From Pelagihabitans sp963760375 (GTDB lineage: Bacteria > Bacteroidota > Bacteroidia > Flavobacteriales > Flavobacteriaceae): 64,000 bases of DNA. Below the pieces are notes generated by a model that had not been told where the DNA came from, searched no databases, and saw only the letters and a program-made list of their open reading frames with translations. The DNA lies in assembly GCA_963760375.1 (NCBI GenBank), contig CAVXCS010000007.1, positions 1-64,000 on the forward strand, given 5' to 3'. Positions 7,524 through 16,598 of this stretch are shown piece after piece. The translations under genes were made by a program, and so were the position numbers. The number at the start of each line of letters is the position of its first letter. The first letter of the stretch is position 1.

Positions 7524-9704
7524 CTATTTTCGCTTACCGGGCCGATAGGTCTCTTTTGCCCGTTTTAAGACGTCCTCCTTATAATAGGCGACCTCTTTGA
7601 ATTCAACATTGGCATAACGCTGGGCCTGATCATCGAAATGCGGGGATTCGGGATCACCGCTTTGCCCTCCTGCCAGGATGCTCTTTGCGCGCACTTTGTC
7701 CCCGAACTCTACCACCGCTACGAAGCTGTTTCCACGGGTACCATAGATTTTTTTGGTATTGTTGTCGTACCGTGCCCCATAAGCGGCAAGGGCACCCCAA
7801 CGGCCCGAAGCAAATCCGATGGGTATGCTCGGACGATCGTCATCAAAGGCCTGAATGACATCGCCGTTCAACCTTTGGTATCGGTTCACCTCGCCCCAAG
7901 GCAAGTTCCAGTTGCCGAAATCGTCGTTCAATCGCGTAATGACCTTGGTAAAAATGAGCAATCGCTCTGCTTTTGGGGACTTGGTTCCGAAGTAAACCAT
8001 CAACTCCATATCATCCAAATCATCCTCGTTACTGCCCAATTGACCATAGAGGGTGCCGTAATAATGGGCCAAGGTCATCGCCACCGACTCTTTTGACGTG
8101 CTATAATCCCATTTGCGCAACACATCGATGGGGTCCTTCAATTTTGGATCTTTGGGCATCGAGCTATCGTAGGCCTCCACCAATCCGGGAATCAAAGCAT
8201 TAAAGGCGGGCAAGTAGGGGTCATAAGCCAATGCGATCAAACTGTCGAGGGTAAAGCCATTTTTATTCCTGAGCAATGCTATCGCATGGATACCCCTAAA
8301 ATTTTCGCGGTCAACAGACATATAATCGGGATAATTTTCCTTTTTGGGACTGAACTCCAACGCAGCGGTATAAGGGGTTGAGTTGCAGTTCTGGATCCAA
8401 CCATTTTCAGGATTGAGCAGTAGTATGTTTTCATCGACCGAATGAAGGCCTTGCCAATCGGTCTTGGGATTACTGCCATCCACAGGTTTGGAAAAATCAA
8501 AACTGGCATCGCGTTTGGGAATAAAATTACCATGGAAATAGGCGATATTCCCACCGGCATCGGCATATACGGTATTGTTGCTGGAGTTCGTCCTGAGGTC
8601 CATCATCTTCCTAAAACCTTCATATCCGTTCTGTTTGGTGCGTATATAGGACTGTTCAAGTGCCGTAACCGGTTCCCACATCATTGCGGTCGCGGTCCAT
8701 TGGCCCTCCTCCATATGGGTGATTGGCCCATGATGGGTACGATAGACAGGGAACACCTTTTCTTGCATCGAGTCGCCAACCTTATATTTTATAGCAATTT
8801 CCTTAGTCTCCAAAGGGCGAAGTTCTTCACCAAATTGGTAGTGCAGTTTTCCCTCCAAATTGATAATCGTCTCCTTGTATTCATCCAAAACATCGGTGTA
8901 GGTAGAGGTGTGCATCCATCCCGTTTTTTCATTGAATCCCTGATAGATAAAGAACTGGCCCCAGGTTACGGCGCCATAGGCATTTAATCCTTCTTCGCTC
9001 ACGGCATGCACTTCGCCCCTGAAATAAAATGAAGTATGCGGGTTGATCAACAGCATGGCCTTCCCCGATTGGGTCAACTTGCCAGAAATCGCTATACCGT
9101 TGGATCCCTGGGGTTCGACCGGTTGTTCTTTTTCTTTGTTCTGGAGTTTGGCAGCTACCGGGATTTCCATTCCGCTTTCGTAAAATGCCTGTATCTTTTC
9201 CGTTGAAATACGTTCAATATCACCCCCGATAGACCCTTCACTGAAGTACATCGGCATCCATGGTTCAAAATGGGTGAGGAGTTTGGGCTTTACTTCCGGA
9301 TGGGTGTACAAGTAATAGTTGATCCCGTCTGCGAAAGCATCGCAGAGTGCTTTCAACCAATCGGGGCTTTTGGCATAATTTTCCTTCGCTTCGTCCTCGG
9401 TCATGAACAATTTTGCCCGTAAATCGCTATAAAGGGCTTTTTCGCCCTCCACTTCCGCAAGACGACCGGTCGCCCAAATATAATTTTGTTCCACCCTGTT
9501 GAAGTCATCCTCGCATTGGGCATACAACAGCCCAAATACCGCATCTGCGTCGGACTTCCCATAAATATGGGGCACCCCGAAATCATCGCGGATGATGGTT
9601 ACATTTTCGGCTAGCGATTGCCAACGGGCCACCTCGGGTTCCGTCTTGTTTTGGGGCATACAGGAAGCAGCTATCAGCAACAACAGTAAGACAACATTTC
9701 TCAT
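7524..9704 (-). CDS. Penicillin-acylase-family Ntn hydrolase, lipoprotein
   Basis: A 726-aa member of the penicillin amidase (S45) family, from the ATG at 9704. A longer reading from 9746 adds 14 residues ahead of the signal. The N-terminus is a lipoprotein signal (MRNVVLLLLLIAASC, Cys15). The N-terminal block is followed by the autocatalytic Gly-Ser of QGSNGIAIS, so Ser201 would become the N-terminal nucleophile of the beta chain, with NPHTSF shortly after. Flavobacterial relatives are described as acylases of unspecified substrate; acyl-homoserine lactones or lipoamides are possible. It is monocistronic and convergent with aguA. Confidence 0.88.
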   Translation of the reverse strand: MRNVVLLLLLIAASCMPQNKTEPEVARWQSLAENVTIIRDDFGVPHIYGKSDADAVFGLLYAQCEDDFNRVEQNYIWATGRLAEVEGEKALYSDLRAKLFMTEDEAKENYAKSPDWLKALCDAFADGINYYLYTHPEVKPKLLTHFEPWMPMYFSEGSIGGDIERISTEKIQAFYESGMEIPVAAKLQNKEKEQPVEPQGSNGIAISGKLTQSGKAMLLINPHTSFYFRGEVHAVSEEGLNAYGAVTWGQFFIYQGFNEKTGWMHTSTYTDVLDEYKETIINLEGKLHYQFGEELRPLETKEIAIKYKVGDSMQEKVFPVYRTHHGPITHMEEGQWTATAMMWEPVTALEQSYIRTKQNGYEGFRKMMDLRTNSSNNTVYADAGGNIAYFHGNFIPKRDASFDFSKPVDGSNPKTDWQGLHSVDENILLLNPENGWIQNCNSTPYTAALEFSPKKENYPDYMSVDRENFRGIHAIALLRNKNGFTLDSLIALAYDPYLPAFNALIPGLVEAYDSSMPKDPKLKDPIDVLRKWDYSTSKESVAMTLAHYYGTLYGQLGSNEDDLDDMELMVYFGTKSPKAERLLIFTKVITRLNDDFGNWNLPWGEVNRYQRLNGDVIQAFDDDRPSIPIGFASGRWGALAAYGARYDNNTKKIYGTRGNSFVAVVEFGDKVRAKSILAGGQSGDPESPHFDDQAQRYANVEFKEVAYYKEDVLKRAKETYRPGKRK

Positions 9705-9793
9705 AAAAACAAATTTTATAAATCTTAAAACTTTCAGTGCGTCCAAGCCCTCCCCGGAAACGACAAAAGGGCCCTATTTCGATCTTTAAGAAT

Positions 9794-10003
9794 TTAAGCC
9801 TTTTTCAAGAATTGGGTTTTCAATACCACCTGAGCCTTCCCGAAGCGGCATTCCACTTCCTGCGGGTTTCCGGTGAGCCTAATGTTACGAATGGCTTCCC
9901 CACGCTTCAATGTTTTCGACATGCCCTTAACTTTAAGGTCCTTGGTCAGATGTACCGAATCTCCGTCTTCCAATAGGTTGCCATTGCTATCTTTTGTTTC
10001 CAT
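9794..10003 (-). CDS. PhnA-domain protein (alkylphosphonate-uptake-associated family)
   Basis: A 69-aa protein that is essentially the C-terminal PhnA domain: DSNGNLLEDGDSVHLTKDL, LKRGEAIRNIRLT and a final VLKTQFLKKA. The start at 10003 (METKDSNG) is preferred; in-frame codons upstream give unrelated residues. Classical PhnA has an N-terminal zinc ribbon, which is missing here; such short forms are common in Bacteroidota. The name comes from the phn locus of E. coli and no phosphonate enzymes lie nearby, so the role is unknown. It is divergent from the ABC exporter. Confidence 0.88.
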   Translation of the reverse strand: METKDSNGNLLEDGDSVHLTKDLKVKGMSKTLKRGEAIRNIRLTGNPQEVECRFGKAQVVLKTQFLKKA

Positions 10004-10115
10004 TTTTGGTGTTGGTTTTCTTTGGTGAAAATAAAGGTCCTGTGTTCGAAATGCTAATTTTTGATCGAAAAATGCAGTGCTGCGGACGCACATAAAAGTA
10101 TCGTTGATTTTAGAG

Positions 10116-10123
10116 TAACTTTG
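10116..10123 (+). promoter_or_regulatory. Bacteroidota -7 promoter element for the ABC exporter
   Basis: TAACTTTG fits the TAnnTTTG consensus and lies 20 bp before the exporter start codon at 10144. No convincing -33 TTTG was found at the usual distance. Confidence 0.45.
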
Positions 10124-10143
10124 CGCTTTCCTAAAACGAGAAC

Positions 10144-11884
10144 ATGGCAGATAAAAAAGTTAGCATCCTTACCGCTTTTAAGACCATTATTTGGCCAAGA
10201 CGCAACCTTGTGTTTATTGGATTGATATTGATCGTCATCAGCAACGCTGCCAGTTTTGTAGGACCCATATCCTTAAAGTATTTTATGGACGACGTGATTC
10301 CCAATAAAAATGTGGAAATGCTGAAAATATTGGTTTTGGTGGTGGCACTATCTATCCTGGTGCAATCCATCACCTCGTTTTTGTTGACGAAGATCTTAAG
10401 TGTACAGGCACAATACCTGATTTCGGAATTGAGGGCCCAGGTACAGAAAAAAGTATTGTCGCTGCCCATTCGGTTTTTTGACAATGCGAAATCGGGGGCC
10501 TTGGTATCGCGTATCATGACCGATGTGGAAGGGGTCAGAAATTTGATCGGTACCGGCCTGGTGCAACTCGTCGGCGGGAGCATTACCGCGGTGGTTTCCT
10601 TGATACTGCTGTTGAATATCAGTCCGTCGATGACCTTCTTTACCTTGGTGCCCTTGGCCATCTTTGCCTTGGTCGCCCTGAAGGCCTTCAAAATAATACG
10701 CCCCATTTTTCGAAATCGGGGCAAGATCAACGCAGAGGTTACAGGAAGGCTTACCGAAACTTTGGGGGGAATCCGTGTGATCAAAGGTTTCAATGCGGAG
10801 ATACAGGAGCATAAAGTCTTTGAATCAGGAGTGGAAAAATTGTTCCAAAACGTGAAGAAGAGTCTTACCGCTACCGCCTTTATGACCAGTTCGTCTACCT
10901 TTCTTTTGGGGGTCGCCACAACAGGCATCATGGGTATCGGCGGCTATAAGATCATGACCGGTCAATTGACCATCGGGGAGTTTTTGTCCTTTACATTTTT
11001 ATTGGGCCTGATGATTGCTCCCATCGTACAGATGAGCAATATCGGCAGCCAGCTCACCGAAGCCCTTGCCGGATTGGACCGAACCGAAGAATTGATGAAC
11101 ATGACCCCTGAACTGGACGAGGCGGAAAGGACGATCAATTTGGAAAAGATCAAAGGAGATATTGTTTTCAATGATGTTTCCTTCGCCTATGAAGACCGAC
11201 AAGGAGGTGCTCCACAACATTAGTTTTGAGGTCAAATCGGGCGATGTCGTGGCCCTTGTGGGAAGCTCCGGCTCGGGAAAATCGACCATTGCCGGTTTGG
11301 CGGCCACCTTTCTGACCCCGCAGTCGGGTCAGATATCCATCGATGGGAAAGACCTTGCCAAAGTGAACCTGAACAGCTACCGGAAATATTTGGGAGTGGT
11401 GCTGCAGGATGAATTTCTATTTGAGGGCACGATTAGGGAAAACATCATGTTCCCGAGGCCGAATGCCACGGAAGACCGAATTAAGACAAGCGGTCAAAGC
11501 GGCCTATGTCGATGAATTTACCGACCGGTTTGACGAAGGCCTTGATACCCTGATCGGCGAACGGGGCGTGAAACTTTCCGGCGGACAAAGACAGCGCATT
11601 GCCATTGCAAGTGCGGTTTTGGCCGATCCCAAGATATTGATCCTGGATGAGGCCACTTCAAATCTCGATACCGAAAGTGAGGCCTTGATACAAAAAAGTT
11701 TGGCTGCCCTGACCCAAGGGCGTACCACTTTTGTCATCGCCCACCGATTGAGCACGATCCGCAAGGCCAATCAAATTTTGGTGATTGAAAATGGTCGTAT
11801 TGCTGAGCAGGGCACCCATGACGAATTGATTGCCGATCAGAAGGAAGGTACTATAACCTGTTCACTTATCAGGCCAGGATTTAA
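10144..11884 (+). CDS. MsbA-type ABC exporter (permease-ATPase), frameshifted in this sequence
   Basis: A lipid/drug-type half exporter: six membrane segments in the first ~300 residues, then the nucleotide-binding domain with Walker A SSGSGKST, signature LSGGQRQR, Walker B ILILDEATS and H-loop IAHRLST. The reading frame breaks three times: an extra base around 11196-11197, an extra base around 11476-11477 (both in GAAGACCGA), and a missing base near 11850. Correcting them gives one 579-aa protein ending at 11884, the normal length, with every motif intact. As given, the pieces are 10144-11223, a middle segment to 11515 and a last segment to 11933. The pattern suggests sequencing error more than a true pseudogene. 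Confidence 0.82.
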
Positions 11885-11971
11885 TCCATGGCGAAGGCAT
11901 TGCATCGATAAAAGAGCGGTTGGGCGGCGATAAGGTCGAAGGCCCCTTGACCGTTCCCGCATACTCCGGAA

Positions 11972-12301
11972 TCAACTTTCCGGGGCCAAGGCCACCTCCA
12001 GGCCATTGAGGTCTTCGGTGATGCGTATTTGGCAGCCCAATCGGCTATTGTCTTCCACATAAAATGCTTCTGCCAACATGGCCTCTTCCTCATCCGATTT
12101 TTCGGGGAGCGGGTGGTCAGACATTACATAACATTGGCAAGAGGCACACATGGCCATACCGCCACATATGCCAATGGTGCCTTCAGGGGCCAGTTCGTAG
12201 GAGCGCACGACTTCCATCAGGTTCATGTTCATATCCGTCGGGGCATCCACTTCATGGCGAATGCCTTCACGGTCGGTAATGATAATTTTGATATCGTTCA
12301 C
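11972..12301 (-). CDS. [2Fe-2S] ferredoxin, adrenodoxin type
   Basis: A 109-aa plant/vertebrate-type ferredoxin. The cluster ligands are visible as the cysteines in GICGGMAMCASCQC (C-x5-C-x2-C, with an extra Cys) and the distal Cys in RLGCQI. It carries electrons, most plausibly from the ferredoxin-NADP reductase encoded 6 bp upstream in the same operon. It is the last gene of the mrp-nfu-reductase-ferredoxin run and is convergent with the ABC exporter. Confidence 0.92.
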   Translation of the reverse strand: MNDIKIIITDREGIRHEVDAPTDMNMNLMEVVRSYELAPEGTIGICGGMAMCASCQCYVMSDHPLPEKSDEEEAMLAEAFYVEDNSRLGCQIRITEDLNGLEVALAPES

Positions 12302-12307
12302 AATACT

Positions 12308-13367
12308 TTATTCAATCGCCTTGATTACCGCTTTCGGGGCCTCCTTAACACTTCCATCAAAACCTTGGACCCCACCGACCGTCGTATATTTCATCACATA
12401 TTTTTTATCGGGAAATATACGTTGATAGGCACTTTGGCACATCAGGGTCGCCTCATGGAATCCGCATAGGATCAATTTTAATTTTCCGGGATAAGTAATT
12501 CACATCGCCTATGGCATAAATGCCGGGAATATTGGTTTGGTAGTCCAAGGTATTATCAACCTTGATCGCATTTTTTTCGATTTCCAAGCCCCAATCGGCG
12601 ATGGGACCTAGTTTTGGGGAAAGTCCGAACAAGGGGATAAAATAATCAGTCTCGAGAACCTGATCCTCTTCTTGGCCAATTTTAGAGATGGTCACCGCAT
12701 TTAAATGGTCTCCACCATGCAGCGATACCACTTCGGCCGGGGTAACCAGATTGATCTTGCCCTTGTTTTTCAACACCTGTACCTTTTCCACAGAATCAAG
12801 CGCGCCCCTGAATTCATTTCGCCTGTGTACCAGTGTGACCTCGGAGGCCACATCGGTCAAAAAAATGCTCCAATCCAAGGCAGAATCGCCGCCTCCAGAG
12901 ATGACCACCCGTTTATTGCGATAATGTTCGGGATCCTTGATCATATAGGCCACCCCATGGTCTTCATACTTCGCAAGGTTGGCCAAAAGGGGTTTCCTTG
13001 GTTCAAAACTGCCCAATCCGCCGGCAATGGCTACAATTGGGGCATGGTGCCTTGTACCCTTGTTGGTGGTCACTATAAACGACCCATCTTTCAATTTCTC
13101 GATGCGTTCTGCCCGTTCGCCCAGCGTAAATCCGGGTTGGAAAGGTTTGATCTGCTCAAGGAGATTGTTCACCAAATCCCCGGCAAGTACCTCCGGAAAT
13201 CCTGGAATATCATAAATGGGTTTCTTGGGATATATTTCGGAACACTGGCCCCCTGGCTGTGCAAGCGCATCTATCAGATGACATTTTAATTGCAATAATC
13301 CTGCTTCAAAAACGGCAAAAAGGCCTGTCGGCCCGGCACCTATAATAAGAATGTCGGTCTTAATCAT
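12308..13367 (-). CDS. Ferredoxin-NADP reductase (TrxB-like), one frameshift in this sequence
   Basis: An FAD/NAD(P)-binding oxidoreductase of the thioredoxin-reductase-like FNR type. The FAD motif GAGPTGLF is at the N-terminus and the NADPH-binding GGGDSALDW at about 160. IPGIYAIGDV is present, but there is no redox CxxC, which separates it from true thioredoxin reductase. The open frame stops early (304 aa, at 12453) because of one extra base in the GGG at 12488-12490. Removing it restores a C-terminus (LCGFHEATLMCQSAYQ to the stop at 12308) and a family-length protein of about 352 aa. It is transcribed between nfu and ferredoxin. Confidence 0.85.
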
Positions 13368-13381
13368 TTACAAAATCGGCA

Positions 13382-13624
13382 TTAGGAACCCACATTAATG
13401 ACCTCTTCGATCTGTGGTGCATATTTTTTAATGGTCATCTCAACCCCGCTCTTTAAGGTCATTTGATTCACGCTACATCCGACACAGGCCCCTTCCAGTT
13501 TTATTTTAACGGAACTCTCATTGTCTATCGAGACCAAGGAAATATCCCCTCCGTCACTTTGTAAAAAAGGGCGTATTTCTTCAAGGGCCTTTTCAACATT
13601 CATTTTTAGCTCTTCCGATGTCAT
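13382..13624 (-). CDS. NifU C-terminal-domain (Nfu-type) Fe-S scaffold protein
   Basis: An 80-aa single-domain Nfu protein. The cluster-binding motif is GACVGCSVN (Cys-x2-Cys), preceded by the family stretch IRPFLQSDGGDISLV. Nfu proteins accept and deliver [4Fe-4S]/[2Fe-2S] clusters to apoproteins. It starts 1 bp after the stop of the Mrp carrier and is followed by a reductase and a ferredoxin, so the operon groups Fe-S assembly with Fe-S electron transfer. Confidence 0.93.
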   Translation of the reverse strand: MTSEELKMNVEKALEEIRPFLQSDGGDISLVSIDNESSVKIKLEGACVGCSVNQMTLKSGVEMTIKKYAPQIEEVINVGS

Positions 13625-13625
13625 A

Positions 13626-14768
13626 TCATTTCTTTTTTACGGCAGCACAGCCGGCCATGGTAGTGATCTTTATGGCTTCCGTGGGCGGGAGGCTCTTGTT
13701 TCTCCCAACGACTTCCTGTACCACATTCCTTGTCATTGTTTCAAAGGCTATTTCAACTGCCGTTGCGGTTTGCATCGCTGCCGGCCTTCCCACGTCGCCA
13801 GCTTCGCGGATACTTTGTACCAATGGGATTTCCCCCAAAAACGGCACGTTCAAATCCTCCGCCAGATGTCTTGCCCCTTCCTTTCCAAAAATATAGTATT
13901 TATTGTTGGGAAGTTCGGCAGGCGTAAAATAGGCCATATTCTCCACGATGCCAAGAACAGGCACGTTGATCGCTTCCTGTTGGAACATGGCGACACCTTT
14001 TCTTGCGTCAGCAAGGGCAACTTCCTGCGGGGTACTCACGATAACGGCCCCGGTCACAGGCAAAGCTTGCATAATGCTCAAATGTATATCGCCCGTGCCT
14101 GGGGGCAGATCGATCAACATAAAATCCAAATCGCCCCAATGTGCATCAAAAATCATTTGGTTCAAGGCCTTGGCGGCCATAGGTCCCCGCCAGATCACAG
14201 CTTGGTTGGGTTGGGTAAAAAACCCTATGGACAAAAGCTTGACCCCATAATTCTCTATAGGCTTCATTTTCGATTTCCCATCGATATTGACGGCCATTGG
14301 CTTTTGCATGGCCACATCGAACATGATCGGCATCGATGGGCCGTAAATATCGGCATCCAACAAGCCTACCTTAAACCCCATTTTTGAAAGGGTAACCGCC
14401 AAATTGGCCGTTACGGTCGATTTTCCGACCCCTCCCTTGCCTGAGGCCACGGCGATGATGTTCTGGATTCCGGGAATGGGTTTCCCCTTGATTTCATTTA
14501 CTTTGGGTTTGGACGGGGCATCCACGGATAAATTGATCTTTATTTTTGCTTTGGCATAGACTTCCTTGTGGATGATCTTTAAAATCTCCACCTCAGTCTT
14601 TTTCCGGGCCTGCAGACTTGGGTTGTTGATCGTTATATCGATTTCGACCTCGTCCCCAAATACCTGCACGTTCTTCACCGCTCCGCTCTCCACCATATTC
14701 TGCCCTTCGCCCGGGACGGTGATATGCTCCAATGCCTTGAAAATGTCCTGCTTGTTAAGCTTCATCAT
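13626..14768 (-). CDS. mrp: Mrp/ApbC/NBP35-type Fe-S carrier ATPase
   Basis: A 380-aa P-loop ATPase of the Mrp family. An N-terminal DUF59/MIP18-like domain (~1-85, with ITVPGEGQNMVESG) is followed by the ATPase, which has the deviant Walker A SGKGGVGKST at ~112, the switch DADIYGPSMP and LIDLPPGTGD. A classical ApbC CxxC was not clearly seen; the C-terminus ends GCAAVKKK. It loads Fe-S clusters onto target proteins and heads the operon with Nfu, reductase and ferredoxin. Confidence 0.93.
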   Translation of the reverse strand: MMKLNKQDIFKALEHITVPGEGQNMVESGAVKNVQVFGDEVEIDITINNPSLQARKKTEVEILKIIHKEVYAKAKIKINLSVDAPSKPKVNEIKGKPIPGIQNIIAVASGKGGVGKSTVTANLAVTLSKMGFKVGLLDADIYGPSMPIMFDVAMQKPMAVNIDGKSKMKPIENYGVKLLSIGFFTQPNQAVIWRGPMAAKALNQMIFDAHWGDLDFMLIDLPPGTGDIHLSIMQALPVTGAVIVSTPQEVALADARKGVAMFQQEAINVPVLGIVENMAYFTPAELPNNKYYIFGKEGARHLAEDLNVPFLGEIPLVQSIREAGDVGRPAAMQTATAVEIAFETMTRNVVQEVVGRNKSLPPTEAIKITTMAGCAAVKKK

Positions 14769-14882
14769 AGTTCACCCACTTTATATATATTCATTCTAAA
14801 CAACAAAGATACCTATAAGCCCCGAAATGTTAAAGGGTTTGGATTGAAAAGTAGCATGGCACCATAGCATTATCCAATGCCC

Positions 14883-15224
14883 TCATTCAGTGGAAAGTTC
14901 TTTCCAAGGATCCCAAAAGTGTTTTTCGAAATCAACGATCTTGTGGTCCTTTACCTTGACGCCCTCATTTTCCAATAGTTGTTGCATCAGATTACTGCCG
15001 TCGAAATGGAACTTGCCCGTTAGCAGGCCTACTTTGTTGACCACCCGGTGCGCCGGTATCTCTTCCATCGTATGGCTGGCATTCATCGCCCAACCTACCA
15101 TTCTCGCACTACGGGCGGCCCCAAGGTATTTTGCGATGGCCCCGTAGGAAGTTACCCTGCCATAGGGAATCTGTTTTACGACAACATATACTTTTTCGAA
15201 AAAATTTTGATTATCCGCAGCCAT
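14883..15224 (-). CDS. Alkyltransferase-like protein (MGMT fold, inactive Cys)
   Basis: A 113-aa protein with the DNA-binding domain of O6-alkylguanine-DNA alkyltransferase (VVKQIPYGRVTSYGAIA, ARMVGWAMN). The acceptor motif PCHRV is replaced by PAHRVV, so alkyl transfer is impossible. That substitution is the hallmark of ATL proteins, which bind alkylated guanine and recruit nucleotide-excision repair. The start is the ATG at 15224, overlapping the LysE stop as TGATG. Confidence 0.92.
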   Translation of the reverse strand: MAADNQNFFEKVYVVVKQIPYGRVTSYGAIAKYLGAARSARMVGWAMNASHTMEEIPAHRVVNKVGLLTGKFHFDGSNLMQQLLENEGVKVKDHKIVDFEKHFWDPWKELSTE

Positions 15225-15853
15225 CAAGTATAGAATATACGGATCATGGTAATAACCAAAAGCAAGAGCATCAAGGCGCTCAAAATGTAGTTGCTATTCT
15301 TTGAGAACCTGTTGCTCTTGGCTTCCAATTTATTAAAATAGAATACATAGAAGTATAAAACAGAAAAGGTGCCCAAGCCTGCGGCCAGTATGAAGATCAA
15401 AATGTCGGCCAACTTGAACTGGATCCATCCGGAGGCGTTCCACATGGCATTCAAGCCACTATAATAGGGAATGGTCAACAAATTGACCGATGCCAACGCC
15501 AAGCCTTTGAAATAGCTGTTTCTTTTGCTGATCACCACTTTTTTTGCGGGACCTTTTTTATTTTTCCTGGCGACCAAGAAAAAATAAATGGCAAAAAATG
15601 CAAAAACCACCAAGGCTGCCTTGAGCAACCAATCGATCACTTCAGGGTTCCTGTATAAAAATTTCGAGATCAATACCCCCAAATAGGCCTGTACCATGAT
15701 CATGGTCGATACGCCCATGCTGAAAACGATGCCATTGAATTTTCCCTTTTCCACTCCTACCTTGGCCGCATTGAGGTTAAGCAGGCCCGGTGGAACGGTG
15801 GCCATCGAGGCGGCCGAAAAAGTGGCAAAGAACAGAATGAGCAGATGTTCCAT
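15224..15853 (-). CDS. LysE/RhtB-family exporter
   Basis: A 209-aa inner-membrane protein with about six hydrophobic segments, opening with FATFSAASMATVPPGLLNLNAAK, typical of the LysE/RhtB exporter family's PGP-containing N-terminus. Members export amino acids or similar small solutes; the substrate here is unknown. It is translationally coupled to the downstream alkyltransferase-like gene and begins 4 bp after trmB. Confidence 0.85.
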   Translation of the reverse strand: MEHLLILFFATFSAASMATVPPGLLNLNAAKVGVEKGKFNGIVFSMGVSTMIMVQAYLGVLISKFLYRNPEVIDWLLKAALVVFAFFAIYFFLVARKNKKGPAKKVVISKRNSYFKGLALASVNLLTIPYYSGLNAMWNASGWIQFKLADILIFILAAGLGTFSVLYFYVFYFNKLEAKSNRFSKNSNYILSALMLLLLVITMIRIFYT

Positions 15854-15857
15854 GTCG

Positions 15858-16529
15858 TTAGTTTAGCCTGAATTGTAGGTAGGTAATGGGTTTGCCTTTT
15901 TCGAGGTATTGCTGCTCATAGAAGGTCTGAATATTCAAAACTTCTTGTGGCGCCCCTTCGTTTCGATAAATGTCGTGATTGGCATAAACGATTTCGAGAT
16001 CCATACCCTGCAGCAGCCCCAAGGTATAGCCGTGCATGAACTCACTATCGGTCTTGAGGTGCACCAAACCTTTTGGGCGGAGTATCTTTCGATACTTTTC
16101 GATGAAACTTTTATTGGTCATACGATGCTTGGTGCGCTTGTACTTGATCTGTGGGTCCGGAAAGGTGATCCAGATTTCATCCACTTCATTTGGCCCAAAA
16201 ACCATATCCACCAATTCGATCTGTGTCCGTAAAAAGGCCGCGTTTTGGAGTTTTTGTTCCAAGGCCGTTTTGGCACCGCGCCAAAATCGGGCCCCTTTGA
16301 TATCGATCCCGATAAAGTTTTTATCTTGGTTCAGCTTGGCCATGCCCACGGTGTATTCCCCCTTGCCGCAACCCAGTTCGAGGACAATGGGATTTTCATT
16401 GCCAAAATGCGAGGCCCAGTTTCCTTTCAGCCTAAATTGGCCCGATGCGATGTCTTCCCTTTTGGGTTGGATCACATTTTCGAACGATTCGTTTTCCTTA
16501 AATCGTTTAAGTTTGTTTTTGCTTCCCAC
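15858..16529 (-). CDS. trmB: tRNA (guanine-N7-)-methyltransferase
   Basis: A 223-aa SAM-dependent methyltransferase that makes m7G46 in tRNA. The SAM motif LELGCGKGEYTVGMA is at ~49-64, followed by FIGIDIKGARFWRGAK. The TrmB hallmark is WITFPDPQIKYKRTKHRM around residue 120. It is the first gene of a trmB-LysE-ATL run and is separated from the kinase gene stop upstream by about 70 bp. Confidence 0.95.
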   Translation of the reverse strand: MGSKNKLKRFKENESFENVIQPKREDIASGQFRLKGNWASHFGNENPIVLELGCGKGEYTVGMAKLNQDKNFIGIDIKGARFWRGAKTALEQKLQNAAFLRTQIELVDMVFGPNEVDEIWITFPDPQIKYKRTKHRMTNKSFIEKYRKILRPKGLVHLKTDSEFMHGYTLGLLQGMDLEIVYANHDIYRNEGAPQEVLNIQTFYEQQYLEKGKPITYLQFRLN

Positions 16530-16598
16530 AGAACCCCGTATCAGAATTTAAGGACAAAACTAAGTAAATCTTCTCAGCTTATGGTGCTGGTCTGCAGA

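Noticed and set aside
11196..11477. Programmed ribosomal frameshifting in the exporter
   Set aside because: No slippery heptamer or downstream structure is seen, there are three breaks in one gene of different sign, and exporters of this family are not known to use recoding.
11409..11933. The three ABC exporter fragments as separate genes
   Set aside because: The fragments join end to end into one family-length exporter with ordered motifs; short overlapping reading frames at each break are the signature of single-base indels.
12029..12469. Plus-strand ORF over ferredoxin and reductase end
   Set aside because: Antisense shadow of two conserved genes; its existence partly reflects the frameshift in the reductase.
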